A stretch of DNA of 64,000 nt from Brevibacterium oceani (GTDB lineage Bacteria > Actinomycetota > Actinomycetes > Actinomycetales > Brevibacteriaceae). How positions within the stretch are numbered: position 1 is the stretch's first letter; every line of letters begins with the position of its first letter. Made by a program: the position numbers and the translations under genes. The notes under the pieces were generated by a model. That model saw nothing but the letters and a program-made list of their open reading frames with translations. It had not been told where the DNA came from and searched no databases. The stretch spans positions 62,001-126,000 of the forward strand of contig NZ_JABKDE010000006.1 of the NCBI RefSeq assembly GCF_013623835.1, written 5' to 3'. Positions 1 through 7,931 of this stretch are shown here, piece by piece.

Positions 1-858
1 CAGGGAGAGGCCACCGTCGAACAGATCGACCGCTCGATCACCGACGGTCCTGGCCTGCGCTGGCCCTTCCAGGGACCGATGCTCACCTTCCATCTTGCCG
101 GAGGCGAAGGCGGGATGGCGCATATGCTCGACCATTTCGGCCCCTCGTTGAAGTCACCGTGGACACGGCTGACGGCGCCGGAGCTCAGTCAGCGGCTGCG
201 CGACGACGTCGTGGCCGGATGCGATGTGGCAGCCGGTGCGCGGACCATTCCCGAACTCGTGGCGCAGCGCGACACCGGGATCATCGCACTGCGCCGGCTC
301 ACCGCCCAACTCGCTGAGACCGGGAACACGGAGGACACTGAGGCCAGGGACACAAGAGCGGCCGACACGAGCGAGTCGGCGGACGCTCCACCGTCGTCGG
401 CGTCGGATATGGGGAGGTCCGACAGCCTCGGTGACTACACCACCGAGGTGGTGCCCGAGTGGATCGACTATAACGGGCACATGTCCGAGGCCTTCTACGT
501 CCTCGTCTTCGGATTCGCCACCGATCAGGTGATGGACCAGTTCGGCCTCGACACTGCGTACAGGGCGGCGACGCAGGCTTCCCTCTACACCGTCGAATCG
601 CATATCCGCTATCTCGACGAGGTGGCACTCGGCTCCCGCCTCACCGTCACCCCACACCTCGTTGCCGCGGGTGAGAAGAAGCTGCACCTGGCGTATGAGA
701 TGTCGGTGGGTGATCGGCTCGTCGCCACAGAGGAGATCATGGCTCTCCACGTCGACCAGGGTGCTGATCGGGTGGTTCCGTTCCCGACCGCCGTCGCCGA
801 GAGCATCGAGGCGATCACACCATCCCGCCCCGACTGGGTGGGCCGCTCCATCGGCTGA
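1..858 (+). CDS. lcdH: L-carnitine dehydrogenase / acyl-CoA thioesterase fusion (3' part)
   Basis: The gene runs in from the left edge, so only the last 285 codons are visible, in frame 1. Visible residues about 1-100 match the C-terminal helical domain of 3-hydroxyacyl-CoA-dehydrogenase-like L-carnitine dehydrogenases (for example FQGPMLTFHLAGGEGG, then DHFGPSLKSPW). An Asp/Ser/Ala-rich linker follows (about 105-143). The rest is a hotdog thioesterase domain with the family motif PEWIDYNGHMSEAFY. In this known fusion type the dehydrogenase oxidises L-carnitine to 3-dehydrocarnitine with NAD+, and the thioesterase half is thought to hydrolyse betainyl-CoA made later in the pathway. Both are cytosolic. 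The fusion is seen directly; the substrate is inferred from the family. The NAD-binding Rossmann half lies outside the window. Confidence 0.85.
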   Translation, partial: QGEATVEQIDRSITDGPGLRWPFQGPMLTFHLAGGEGGMAHMLDHFGPSLKSPWTRLTAPELSQRLRDDVVAGCDVAAGARTIPELVAQRDTGIIALRRLTAQLAETGNTEDTEARDTRAADTSESADAPPSSASDMGRSDSLGDYTTEVVPEWIDYNGHMSEAFYVLVFGFATDQVMDQFGLDTAYRAATQASLYTVESHIRYLDEVALGSRLTVTPHLVAAGEKKLHLAYEMSVGDRLVATEEIMALHVDQGADRVVPFPTAVAESIEAITPSRPDWVGRSIG

Positions 859-905
859 CGTCTGAGTGCACCGGCGGCTACCTCCCCCTGCCAGACAGGA
901 AAACT

Positions 906-988
906 GTCGGTCAGAAGTCCGGTCGGTCAGGAATCGAGAAGTCGGTCGGAGCTCGTACCGCTATTCTGAATACGTTGCTCCGACCGAC
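906..988 (+). promoter_or_regulatory. Dyad and GTCGGTC repeats around a -10 box
   Basis: The heptamer GTCGGTC occurs at 906-912, 922-928 and 941-947. The third copy is the left arm of a perfect 12-bp inverted repeat, GTCGGTCGGAGC (941-952) and GCTCCGACCGAC (977-988). An inner CGTA/TACG pair (954-957, 971-974) extends the dyad. A plausible -10 hexamer TATTCT (962-967) sits in its centre. The arrangement resembles an operator for a dimeric repressor controlling the gene that starts at 1037, but an RNA hairpin is also possible. No regulator gene is adjacent. Confidence 0.5.
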
Positions 989-1036
989 AGACCTGCGGGC
1001 GACCGCGGATCACCGCTCTCTTCCGAAGGATCACTC

Positions 1037-1588
1037 ATGTCTCCCACTGCTGCTCCGGCAAAGACGATCAGCTTCTCGGCGACCACCGAGGTACTCGGCG
1101 ATCGCCCGATTCTGCGCCTGCCGCAGGAGGCCAGCGATCAGCTGCCCTCTCGCGGACAGGTCGCCGTCAGCGGCCAGGTCGCGGGGGCCGACTTCACCAC
1201 GGTCCTCGAACCCGACGGACGGAAGGGCCACTGGATCAGCCTCGACGATACCCTGTGGTCCCACCTCGGCGAGGCCGAGGGCACAGCCGGCGACGTCACC
1301 GTCACCCCGAGCAAGGAATGGCCGGAGGTCACGGTCCCCGACGACCTCGCCTCCGCGCTCGAAGCGGCCGGCGACCTCGACGAGGTGTGGCAGAGCCTGA
1401 CCCCCATGGCCCGCTGGGAATGGGTGCGGTGGATCACGGCGACGAGAAGCGCAGACACGCGCGCCCGTCGCGTGGACGTCGCGATCTCGAAGTTGGAGAA
1501 CGGCAAGCGCCGTCCGTGCTGCTTCGATCTGTCCTCGTGCACGGACCCGGAGCTGTCGAAGAGCGGGAAACTCATCGGGCTCACCTGA
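1037..1588 (+). CDS. DUF1905 / YdeI-OmdA-like protein
   Basis: This 183-residue protein has an N-terminal DUF1905-type beta-barrel (about 8-95, with FSATTEVLG and a GHWISL segment). The C-terminal helical part resembles the YdeI/OmpD-associated (OmdA) family: a segment with LASALEAAGDLDEVWQSL, then MARWEWVRWITATRSADTR, then ISKLENGKRRPCCFD. The start at 1037 is chosen because GAAGGA lies 7 nt upstream and the domain begins just after it; the frame is open further upstream but without a ribosome site. Members have been linked to bacteriocin tolerance in other bacteria, but the biochemical role is unknown. It ends 22 nt from the convergent MFS gene. The upstream dyad suggests it is a regulated single gene. 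Confidence 0.75.
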   Translation: MSPTAAPAKTISFSATTEVLGDRPILRLPQEASDQLPSRGQVAVSGQVAGADFTTVLEPDGRKGHWISLDDTLWSHLGEAEGTAGDVTVTPSKEWPEVTVPDDLASALEAAGDLDEVWQSLTPMARWEWVRWITATRSADTRARRVDVAISKLENGKRRPCCFDLSSCTDPELSKSGKLIGLT

Positions 1589-1610
1589 GCCGACAGACAT
1601 CCCCAGCCAG

Positions 1611-2891
1611 TCACTGCCCCGCAGGCGCTGCGATGCTCGCTCGTCGTGGATGTACCGTCAATGTGAGCCCGGCGCCGAGGATCGACACGAGAGTTGCTGC
1701 GAGGAACAGCAGCCAGAACCCTCCGACCAAGGCGACGAGACCTGCCCCCAGCAACGGTCCGATCAGCTGTCCGAGGTTGGCGGCGCTGTTGACGAGGCTG
1801 AGATCGCGGGCGTGGTCGTCCGGATCGAGCAGCAGATCCGTGGCCAGGGCCAGACTGACAGCCATATAGGCCCCGTACCCGGCACCCATCACGCCGGCCG
1901 CGACCGCCGTCGCGGTGAAGTTCGGGCTGATGAGGATGATCACCCCCGAGGCGGCCTGCACGAGAGCCGAGACCACCGTCCACATTCGCCTGTCGCCCGA
2001 TCGGTCGGTGATCATGCCGACGACGATCGAGGCGAGGACGACGAAGACCGTGTAGATGACGATGAGGACGAGCAGACGATCCTCAGCCTCGGCGGCGGGG
2101 ATCATGATCCCGTAGAGCAGGAAGAACAGCAGCAGAGACGTGCCGAAGGCGTTGCCGACATTGACGATGAACCTGCTGACCAGCAGCCGCGTGAAGCTGG
2201 GGTCGACGAGTGAGGAGATGCGGGCGCGGGTGAGCTCTCGCCGCTCCCGCAGGGCGATGACCGCCTGGTGCGGCGGACGCGGGTCCGGCAGCAGCACGGC
2301 CGTGGCAGTGCCGACGACGAGGATGAAGCCCGCCAGCACCGCATACGATGCGCCTGTGCTCAGCCCGAGCAGGACGATCGCTCCGACCCCGACGACTATG
2401 CCGACCGCCTGCGCCGAACTCGCAGCCGCCGAGGCTGCTCCGCGTTGGTCATCGAGCTGATCGGCGATGAGGGCGGTCAGCGCCGCCGAGGCCACTGACA
2501 CACCCACCGAGGTGACCACCCAGGCCGCTCCGACGAGCACGGGTCCGTCCGCGGTGCCGGTGAGCAGTAGGCCGATCGCGGCGAGGACCGATCCGCCGAT
2601 CGCCCAGGGTCGGCGCCTGCCGAACCGTGAGCGCGTCCGGTCAGAGAATCGGCCGGCCAGCGGGGCGACGACGATCCCGGCCAGCCCGCCGACCGAGAGC
2701 ACCAGCCCCGACCACACGACCCCGTCGATCCAATGCCCGCTCTGGGTGTCGAGCTGCAGCGGCAGCAGCAGCTGCACCGGGGTGAGCTGCACCGTCCAGA
2801 TTGCCAGCCACGCGAGGGTGAACCACACCATCCACATCCGGGGCACGCGCACCCGCGCTGCGGAGCCGCCTCGGCGGAGATGGTCGCTCAT
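1611..2891 (-). CDS. MFS transporter, linked to the beta-glucosidase
   Basis: A 426-residue polytopic protein with about 12 hydrophobic segments and the MFS loop 2-3 signature (GRFSDRTRSRFGRRRP, about residues 80-95). This fits the glycoside/pentoside-hexuronide or general sugar-transporter branch of MFS. The start ATG at 2891 overlaps the stop of the upstream GH1 gene by 4 nt (ATGA), so the two are translationally coupled. An in-frame extension upstream lies inside the GH1 gene and is rejected. The coupling suggests it moves a beta-glucoside or the released sugar across the cytoplasmic membrane. The exact substrate and direction are inference. The C-terminus ends close to the convergent DUF1905 gene and no terminator is visible between them. 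Confidence 0.85.
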   Translation of the reverse strand: MSDHLRRGGSAARVRVPRMWMVWFTLAWLAIWTVQLTPVQLLLPLQLDTQSGHWIDGVVWSGLVLSVGGLAGIVVAPLAGRFSDRTRSRFGRRRPWAIGGSVLAAIGLLLTGTADGPVLVGAAWVVTSVGVSVASAALTALIADQLDDQRGAASAAASSAQAVGIVVGVGAIVLLGLSTGASYAVLAGFILVVGTATAVLLPDPRPPHQAVIALRERRELTRARISSLVDPSFTRLLVSRFIVNVGNAFGTSLLLFFLLYGIMIPAAEAEDRLLVLIVIYTVFVVLASIVVGMITDRSGDRRMWTVVSALVQAASGVIILISPNFTATAVAAGVMGAGYGAYMAVSLALATDLLLDPDDHARDLSLVNSAANLGQLIGPLLGAGLVALVGGFWLLFLAATLVSILGAGLTLTVHPRRASIAAPAGQ

Positions 2892-4240
2892 GCGTTCGCC
2901 GCGGCGATGAGATCCCGATACCAGCGGTAGGAGGCCTTCGGGGTGCGGGTCCCGGTGTTCATATCGACGTGGACGAGGCCGAACCGCTGGGGCCATCCCT
3001 CAGCCCATTCGAAGTTGTCCAGCAGTGACCACACCGTGTATCCGTCGATGCGCACTCCGGCGGCCTTCGCCTCGAGGACGGCGGAGAGATGGGAGGACAG
3101 GTAGTCGATGCGTTCGGTGTCAACGATCTCGGTCGTGGTGGTCTCAGGTTCGGGGAACGCTGCCCCGTTCTCGCTGATGATGATCGGCGGCAGCTGGGCA
3201 CCGTAACGCTCGTGGAGATCGATGAGGAAGTCGCGCATCGTATCGGGTCGGATCGGCCACATCGGACCGAAACCGGTGGTCGCGGCTCCTGGGGTGGGCA
3301 CCATCTCGAAGGGCAGTTCTCCGTCTGCCGAGCGCACTGTGATCGGGTTGTAGTAGTTGAATCCGTAGACCTCGTTCGGGGCGGCAATGAGTTCCATATC
3401 GCCGTCAGCGAAGGGCATCTGGACGCCGAAGGCACTGAGGTCGGGATACTCGCCGACGAGCAGCGGGTCGGTGAAGAGCCGGTTCATGATCGCGTCGAGC
3501 AGACCGGCCGCGGCGAGGTCGGTTTCCGTCTCAGTTGCGGGGAGGATGAGACTGTGGTTGAGCGTCGGTGCAGCCTGCAGTGCACCGTGTTCGCGCAGCA
3601 TCGGAGCGGCGAGCCCGTGTGCGAGGAGCTGATGGTGGACTGTGGGCAGGGCGTCGAAGAGGAGCGCCCGGCCCGGGGCCAGCTCCCCCAGTGCGTAGCC
3701 CTGCAGAGAGGTCGAGGCCGGTTCGTTGATCGTGTACCAGTGACGAACACGATCGCCGAGGCGGCCGGCCACGACCGAGGCATAGTCGGCGAAGTGGTGG
3801 GCTGTGTCCCGGTTCAGCCAGCCGCCGACAGCTTCGAGAGCGACCGGCAGGTCCCAGTGATAGAGGGTCGGCTCGGGCGTGATGTCGGCGGCCAGGAGGA
3901 CGTCGACGAGGCGGTCATAGTAGTCGAGGCCAGTCTCGTTGATCGATTGACTCGCGCCGATGTCGGGGATGACGCGGGTCCAGGAGATCGAGAAGCGGTA
4001 GCGATCGACCCCGAGGCCCGACAGCAGTGCGATATCCTCATCGACGCGGTGATAGCTGTCGGGCCCCGGCTCGGCGGTGCTGCCGTCGCTGACATTCCCC
4101 GGGGTGTCGACGAAGTCATCCCAGATGGTGCGACCGCGGCCGTCTGCTGTGCGGGCACCCTCGACCTGAAAGGCGGCAGTTGCCGCTGAGAAGCGGAGTC
4201 CCGACAGTGCCCGGCCGTCGTGCGGAGAAGTCCCGTCCAT
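2888..4240 (-). CDS. GH1 beta-glucosidase
   Basis: A 450-residue glycoside hydrolase family 1 enzyme of full length. It has the N-terminal family signature (FSAATAAFQVEGA, about 17-29), the acid/base glutamate in TINEP (Glu173) and the nucleophile in ISENG (Glu357), plus the conserved WSLLDNFEWAEG aglycone-side loop near the C-terminus. It hydrolyses terminal beta-D-glucosyl (or galactosyl) residues with retention. There is no signal peptide, so it acts in the cytosol on imported glycosides, consistent with the coupled MFS transporter downstream. There is no Shine-Dalgarno sequence before the ATG; a -10 box ends 6 nt upstream, so the mRNA is probably leaderless. The precise glycoside is unknown. 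Confidence 0.93.
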   Translation of the reverse strand: MDGTSPHDGRALSGLRFSAATAAFQVEGARTADGRGRTIWDDFVDTPGNVSDGSTAEPGPDSYHRVDEDIALLSGLGVDRYRFSISWTRVIPDIGASQSINETGLDYYDRLVDVLLAADITPEPTLYHWDLPVALEAVGGWLNRDTAHHFADYASVVAGRLGDRVRHWYTINEPASTSLQGYALGELAPGRALLFDALPTVHHQLLAHGLAAPMLREHGALQAAPTLNHSLILPATETETDLAAAGLLDAIMNRLFTDPLLVGEYPDLSAFGVQMPFADGDMELIAAPNEVYGFNYYNPITVRSADGELPFEMVPTPGAATTGFGPMWPIRPDTMRDFLIDLHERYGAQLPPIIISENGAAFPEPETTTTEIVDTERIDYLSSHLSAVLEAKAAGVRIDGYTVWSLLDNFEWAEGWPQRFGLVHVDMNTGTRTPKASYRWYRDLIAAANA

Positions 4241-4246
4241 GAAACG

Positions 4247-4275
4247 AATATGTCACGGAAGACCCACCCCTGCAA
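4247..4275 (-). promoter_or_regulatory. Leaderless promoter of the beta-glucosidase gene
   Basis: On the minus strand a -35 TTGCAG (4270-4275), a 17-nt spacer and a -10 CATATT (4247-4252) are followed by 6 nt and then the ATG at 4240. Transcription would start at the A of the start codon. This agrees with the lack of any ribosome-binding site. Confidence 0.55.
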
Positions 4276-4327
4276 GAGAATGACGGCAGCCGACCCAGAA
4301 CCGACCGGAGAGCGTCCGATCCGGAGG

Positions 4328-4681
4328 TCAGTCCTCCGAGGCCGCACTCACCGACATCCACACCAGCGGAATCTGCAGCGGCAGCCGAGCGATGGCGATG
4401 GCCCGGGCCCGGGGTTCGTGCCAGTGCTTGACCACGGTGTAGACATTGGCAGGGAACACCCCGACCATCAGCGCGGCTGAAGCCTTGCCTCCGAACCTTC
4501 GGGTGGCAGGCACCGCCAGCAGCGCAGCGCAGCCGACTTCGGCGACTCCACTGGCGTAGGTCCAGAACCGGGGGTTGCCCAGTCGCGGTGGGACGATCGA
4601 GTCGAAGTGCTTGGGCCGAACCAAATGGGTGATCCCGGCAGCTCCGAGGAGTCCGGCCATGACACCGGTCTGAATCTTCAT
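4328..4681 (-). CDS. DoxX-like small membrane protein
   Basis: A 117-residue protein with about four hydrophobic segments: GVMAGLLGAAGITHL, a second around YASGVAEVGCAALLAVPA, a third around ALMVGVFPANVYTVV, and a last one at the C-terminus. The layout and the GxAExGxAALL pattern are those of DoxX/DUF4267-like membrane proteins. The start at 4681 is chosen because GGAGGT lies about 9 nt upstream; a longer in-frame start at 4747 has no such site. Function is not established for this subgroup; some DoxX relatives take part in redox or quinone-linked processes. It stands alone between the GH1 gene and tRNA-Ala. Confidence 0.7.
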   Translation of the reverse strand: MKIQTGVMAGLLGAAGITHLVRPKHFDSIVPPRLGNPRFWTYASGVAEVGCAALLAVPATRRFGGKASAALMVGVFPANVYTVVKHWHEPRARAIAIARLPLQIPLVWMSVSAASED

Positions 4682-4799
4682 CGCTGGTCCACCTCCGCAG
4701 CTGACGCGGCCACCTCTGTCGATGACGTGAATTCGTGCCGCATCCACGGAGGCACCCCGCCGGTCAGACCGGCGACGCCCGTTGCGGCTGGGACATCTG

Positions 4800-4872
4800 T
4801 GGAGCTTAGGGGAATCGAACCCCTGACCTTTTCATTGCGAACGAAACGCTCTACCAACTGAGCTAAAGCCCC
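4800..4872 (-). tRNA. tRNA-Ala (anticodon CGC)
   Basis: A 73-nt cloverleaf on the minus strand. The acceptor GGGGCTT pairs with AAGCTCC and includes the G3-U70 wobble pair that identifies alanine tRNAs. The D-arm contains AGCTCAGTTGGTAGAGC. The anticodon loop TTCGCAA gives CGC, which reads GCG. The T-arm is GGGGTTCGATTCCCC and the discriminator base is A. CCA is not encoded. It is read by a promoter at 4885-4914. Confidence 0.95.
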
Positions 4873-4884
4873 TTGCGGAACATA

Positions 4885-4914
4885 AGCTTACGCCTTCACC
4901 CGGGCGCTGACCAA
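4885..4914 (-). promoter_or_regulatory. Promoter of tRNA-Ala
   Basis: Minus-strand -35 TTGGTC (4909-4914) and -10 TAAGCT (4885-4890) are separated by 18 nt. The -10 lies 12 nt before the mature tRNA 5' end, as expected for a short 5' leader removed by RNase P. Confidence 0.5.
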
Positions 4915-5036
4915 AACGCCGCGCGCGCCCATCGACGCACACTCCCACCTGGGGCCGAACCCGTTCGGACTCCCTGGTCACTGTTCGTTTCCCCGAGTAC
5001 AGTCGGGACTGACTCCCCTCAACGAAAGGACGTGTT

Positions 5037-6248
5037 ATGGCAGAGGAATTCGGAACCGTCATCATCGGTGCGGGCATCGGCGGCGGAACCGCCGTCGAAT
5101 CGCTGCGGGACGCAGGCTACGCCGGTTCGATCGCACTGGTCGGTGCCGATCCCGCCGCGCCGTATTACCGGCCCGATCTGTCGAAGAAGGTCATGCTCGA
5201 GAATTCGAACCCCGCCGACTCGGCGCTGCGTGGCGAGGACTGGTACTCGGCCCACGATGTGACCACGTTCTTCGGCACCGCGGTCACCGCGATCGATCCT
5301 GCCGCACAGACGGTGACGCTCGATGACGATCGACAGCTCACCTACGGACAGGCGATCCTCGCCACCGGTTCCACTCCCCGCTCGCTCGACGTGCCCGGCG
5401 CGCAGCTGGGCAACATCCACACTCTCCGCGATGCCCGCGACGCCGTGGCCATCCGCTCGCAGTTCGGCGACGGCAAGAAGGTCGCCGTCATCGGAGGCGG
5501 CTGGATCGGACTCGAAGTGGCCGCGGCGGCGAAGACCCAGGGCTGTGACGTCACAGTCATCCTGCGCACCGACGCTCCCCCGCTGGCTTCCGTGCTCGGT
5601 GATGAACTCGGCGAGTACTTCGAGCAGCTGCATTCGTCGAACGGCGTGAACTTCCTCAAGCAGGCGGATACGACCTCCTTCACCGGGACCGACGCCGTCG
5701 AATCCGTCGAGACCAGTGCCGGGAGTGTCCCTGCCGATCTCGTCGTCGTCGGCATCGGAGCGGACCCTGCCGTCGATCTCGCCGCCTCGGCGGGGCTGAC
5801 CGTCGACAACGGGCTGATCGTCGACGAGCAGATGCGCACCTCGGACGGCAGCATCCTGGCCATCGGCGACATCGCGAACGCACATTACGTCCTCCGCGAC
5901 GAACGGCTTCGAGTCGAGCACTGGGACAACGCCGTGCGCCAGGCCGAGGTCGCCGCCTCGACGATCAGCGGAGGTGCGAAGGTCGAGGACTGGCAGCCGT
6001 ACTTCTACACCGACCAGTTCGACCTCGGCATGGAGTACGTCGGCCGCGGCAGCGCCGACGACGAGGTCGTCATCCGCGGCGACAAGTCCAGTGGCGAGTT
6101 CATCGTGTTCTGGCAGCACGGAGGCCGGGTGTCTGCGGCGATGAACGTCAACGTCTGGGACTACGGCGATGAGCTGCGCGCCCTCATCGGCAAGGAGGTC
6201 GCCGCCGAGCGCCTGGCCGATGAGCAGGTGGCCGTCGGCGACCTCTGA
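5037..6248 (+). CDS. FAD-dependent NAD(P)H reductase (ferredoxin/rubredoxin reductase type)
   Basis: A 403-residue pyridine nucleotide-disulfide oxidoreductase. It has an N-terminal FAD-binding GAGIGGG motif (about 11-17), a YYRPDLSK segment, an ILATGSTPR motif, a second dinucleotide site GGGWIGLE for NAD(P)H (about 152-159), and an FAD-contact motif AIGDIAN (about 277-283). There is no redox-active CXXC pair, which places it with the reductases that pass electrons from NAD(P)H to a ferredoxin or rubredoxin (for example for cytochrome P450s), rather than with disulfide reductases. AAAGGA precedes the ATG by 8 nt. A -10-like TACAGT lies at 4998-5003. No ferredoxin or P450 gene is nearby, so the partner is unknown. 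Confidence 0.85.
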   Translation: MAEEFGTVIIGAGIGGGTAVESLRDAGYAGSIALVGADPAAPYYRPDLSKKVMLENSNPADSALRGEDWYSAHDVTTFFGTAVTAIDPAAQTVTLDDDRQLTYGQAILATGSTPRSLDVPGAQLGNIHTLRDARDAVAIRSQFGDGKKVAVIGGGWIGLEVAAAAKTQGCDVTVILRTDAPPLASVLGDELGEYFEQLHSSNGVNFLKQADTTSFTGTDAVESVETSAGSVPADLVVVGIGADPAVDLAASAGLTVDNGLIVDEQMRTSDGSILAIGDIANAHYVLRDERLRVEHWDNAVRQAEVAASTISGGAKVEDWQPYFYTDQFDLGMEYVGRGSADDEVVIRGDKSSGEFIVFWQHGGRVSAAMNVNVWDYGDELRALIGKEVAAERLADEQVAVGDL

Positions 6249-6271
6249 TGTGATTATCAGGTGAGACCGAG

Positions 6272-6304
6272 TCGGGGTCGGTGACCACTGGTCACCGGCC
6301 CCGA
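6272..6304 (+). terminator. Hairpin terminator after the FAD reductase
   Basis: A 14-bp stem (6272-6285 with 6291-6304, one G-T pair) closes a 5-nt loop, starting 23 nt after the stop codon. There is no T-run, as is common in actinobacterial terminators. Confidence 0.55.
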
Positions 6305-6351
6305 GTGCTCTGTTGTGCGACGTACGGTCTGAGTCAAGGACGAGCAGCGCG

Positions 6352-6734
6352 TCAGGGCCGGCTTGCCTGTGGGAGAGCCGCGTTGAGGAATTCGCGCAGA
6401 TGCGCGGGGATGGCTGCGGTGCCTATCGTGTCCCATACCGGGAACGAAGCGGAGTTCGGCCCCGCAGATTCCTTCGGCCAGCTGCCTGGCCGCAGCCGTA
6501 TTGGCAGTATCGCGGGTTCTGCACCACACAGCACACGGGATGGAGATCTCGCCGAGGCGGCTCTGCGCGAGCAGCTGCGACGGTCGCGACCATCGCCCCC
6601 AGGGACAGCCCGCACAGGACGGTCGTGGCAGTGGGATCGACATCCCGGAGGACGACCTGCGCCGCGGTGTCGATCTCGAAGCGACCGGTTTCCCCGAATC
6701 CGATGTCGGCGAGTTCGACTGCGTCTGCGGTCAT
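6352..6734 (-). pseudogene. Decayed alpha/beta-hydrolase
   Basis: Three minus-strand frames each carry a piece of one alpha/beta-hydrolase. From the ATG at 6734 (GAAGGAG 7 nt upstream), one frame gives the nucleophile elbow CGLSLGAMVATVAA. From about 6570 a second frame gives SIPCAVWCRTRDTANTAAAR and FVPGMGHD, which look like the strands carrying the catalytic Asp and His. From about 6430 a third frame gives IPAHLREFLNAALPQ, a typical C-terminal helix, up to the stop at 6352. The cap domain that should lie between nucleophile and Asp is missing, as is the N-terminal part. The start and ribosome site are intact. An intact relative (for example enol-lactonase type) would be 240-270 residues. 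It lies directly upstream of, and divergent from, alkB. Confidence 0.65.
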
Positions 6735-6790
6735 CGCGTCTCCTTCGCTCTGCCCACCATCTTCGAACCCGCTCTGGCATCCTGGTAGAC

Positions 6791-7513
6791 ATGGATTTGC
6801 TCTTCGCCGATGAGGCATTCGACCGCCGCCCGCAGATCGTCGCTCCGGGAGCAGTCTGGATCCCCGGGTTCCTCTCCCCCGAGGCACAGACCTGGATCGT
6901 CGGCCGCTATGCCGAATGGCAGTCGGGCCCGGTCCCGCCGCATGCGACGACGATCGCCGGGCACCCGATGAGCGTGAGAACGATCGGACTCGGATGGCAT
7001 TGGCGACCCGGCCGCTACGACCGGCGAGCCGCCGACGTCAACGATCGCTTAGTGCTGCCGTTCCCCGATTGGATGACCCGATTGGGACGACAGGTCCTTG
7101 GGGCCGCGAGCACGGTCGTCGACGATGATGCCGAGTTCCCACAGGGTACGGCCGCCGGCTGGGGATTCGAACCCGGCGCCTACCACCCTGACGTCGCGCT
7201 GGTGAACTACTACGACGAACGCGCGAAGATGGGCATGCATCAGGACAAGGACGAATTCGATCCCGCACCGGTCGTCTCACTCTCCCTCGGTGATACGTGC
7301 CTGTTCAGGTTCGGCAACACCGACAACCGCAACCGCCCCTTCGACGACCTGAGGCTCGCGTCCGGGGACGCCTTCGTCTTCGGCGGTCCCGCCCGCTTCG
7401 CCTATCACGGGGTGAGATCGATCCTGCCGGGAACAGCACCTGAGCACGGACGGCTCGACCACCTCGGCGGGGGCAGGATCAACATCACCATGCGCACCAC
7501 CGGCCGGGACTGA
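6791..7513 (+). CDS. alkB: AlkB-type DNA repair dioxygenase
   Basis: A 240-residue 2-oxoglutarate/Fe(II)-dependent dioxygenase of the AlkB family, which removes N-alkyl lesions such as 1-methyladenine and 3-methylcytosine by oxidative demethylation. The iron ligands are visible as H150-x-D152 (MHQDKDE) and H206 (AYHGV). The 2-oxoglutarate-binding arginines sit in RINITMR (229-235). The segment ALVNYYDERAKMGMHQD is typical of the family. The ATG at 6791 follows directly on the divergent hydrolase remnant; no clear ribosome site is visible, and a longer frame upstream runs through the pseudogene and is not credible. It ends 10 nt from the convergent mrpG, with no terminator between. Confidence 0.92.
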   Translation: MDLLFADEAFDRRPQIVAPGAVWIPGFLSPEAQTWIVGRYAEWQSGPVPPHATTIAGHPMSVRTIGLGWHWRPGRYDRRAADVNDRLVLPFPDWMTRLGRQVLGAASTVVDDDAEFPQGTAAGWGFEPGAYHPDVALVNYYDERAKMGMHQDKDEFDPAPVVSLSLGDTCLFRFGNTDNRNRPFDDLRLASGDAFVFGGPARFAYHGVRSILPGTAPEHGRLDHLGGGRINITMRTTGRD

Positions 7514-7523
7514 GCCGGCGCGA

Positions 7524-7931
7524 TCAGCCTTCGTCGACGTCCGGGTCGACATCGACGTCCGGGTCGACATCGACGACGCCGGCCGGCGGGTGAGCCAACC
7601 GGTTCGGGTTCGTCTTGCGGTAGACGGGCTGGCCGGAGAGCACGGTCGAGCGGGCGAGCGTGTTGCTGGCCACCGAGGACACGATGATCAGGCACAGCAC
7701 GGCGACGACGGCCATGAGCAGCGACGACCACGAGAAGCCCGCCGAGTGCAGGTCGAAGACATAGGCGGCCGCCACGATGAGCGGCATACCCAGGCCGGTG
7801 GCGGGAGAGAACACGTTGATCCGTGACAGGGCATCACGGACCCGGAACATCGCCAGTGCGGAGGCGAGCAGCAACAGCGAACCGGTGATCCCGAAGATCC
7901 CGACGAGGACGGTGGCCAGTGTCTCGTTCAT
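7524..7931 (-). CDS. mrpG: Na+/H+ antiporter subunit G
   Basis: The 135-residue last subunit of the Mrp (Mnh) multisubunit cation/proton antiporter. It has three hydrophobic helices (about 8-30, 45-65, 70-92), with the family pattern FRVRDALSRINVFSPATGLG between the first two. It ends in an unusual acidic tail built from a DVDP repeat. Its ATG shares one base with the mrpF stop (TGATG), so it is translated by coupling. The complex sits in the cytoplasmic membrane and exchanges cytoplasmic Na+ (or K+/Ca2+) for protons. MrpG is needed for assembly in studied systems. Confidence 0.93.
   Translation of the reverse strand: MNETLATVLVGIFGITGSLLLLASALAMFRVRDALSRINVFSPATGLGMPLIVAAAYVFDLHSAGFSWSSLLMAVVAVLCLIIVSSVASNTLARSTVLSGQPVYRKTNPNRLAHPPAGVVDVDPDVDVDPDVDEG
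7535..7575. repeat. 18-bp tandem repeat in the 3' end of mrpG
   Basis: Two perfect copies of an 18-bp unit (7535-7552, 7553-7570) and 5 bp of a third encode the Asp-rich MrpG tail VDVDPDVDVDPDVDEG. The in-frame repeat is a likely site of length variation by slippage. Confidence 0.8.

Noticed and set aside
5019..6119. A 366-codon open frame on the minus strand opposite the FAD reductase
   Set aside because: It is a high-GC shadow of the real gene: no family pattern, no ribosome site, and biased composition typical of an antisense frame.
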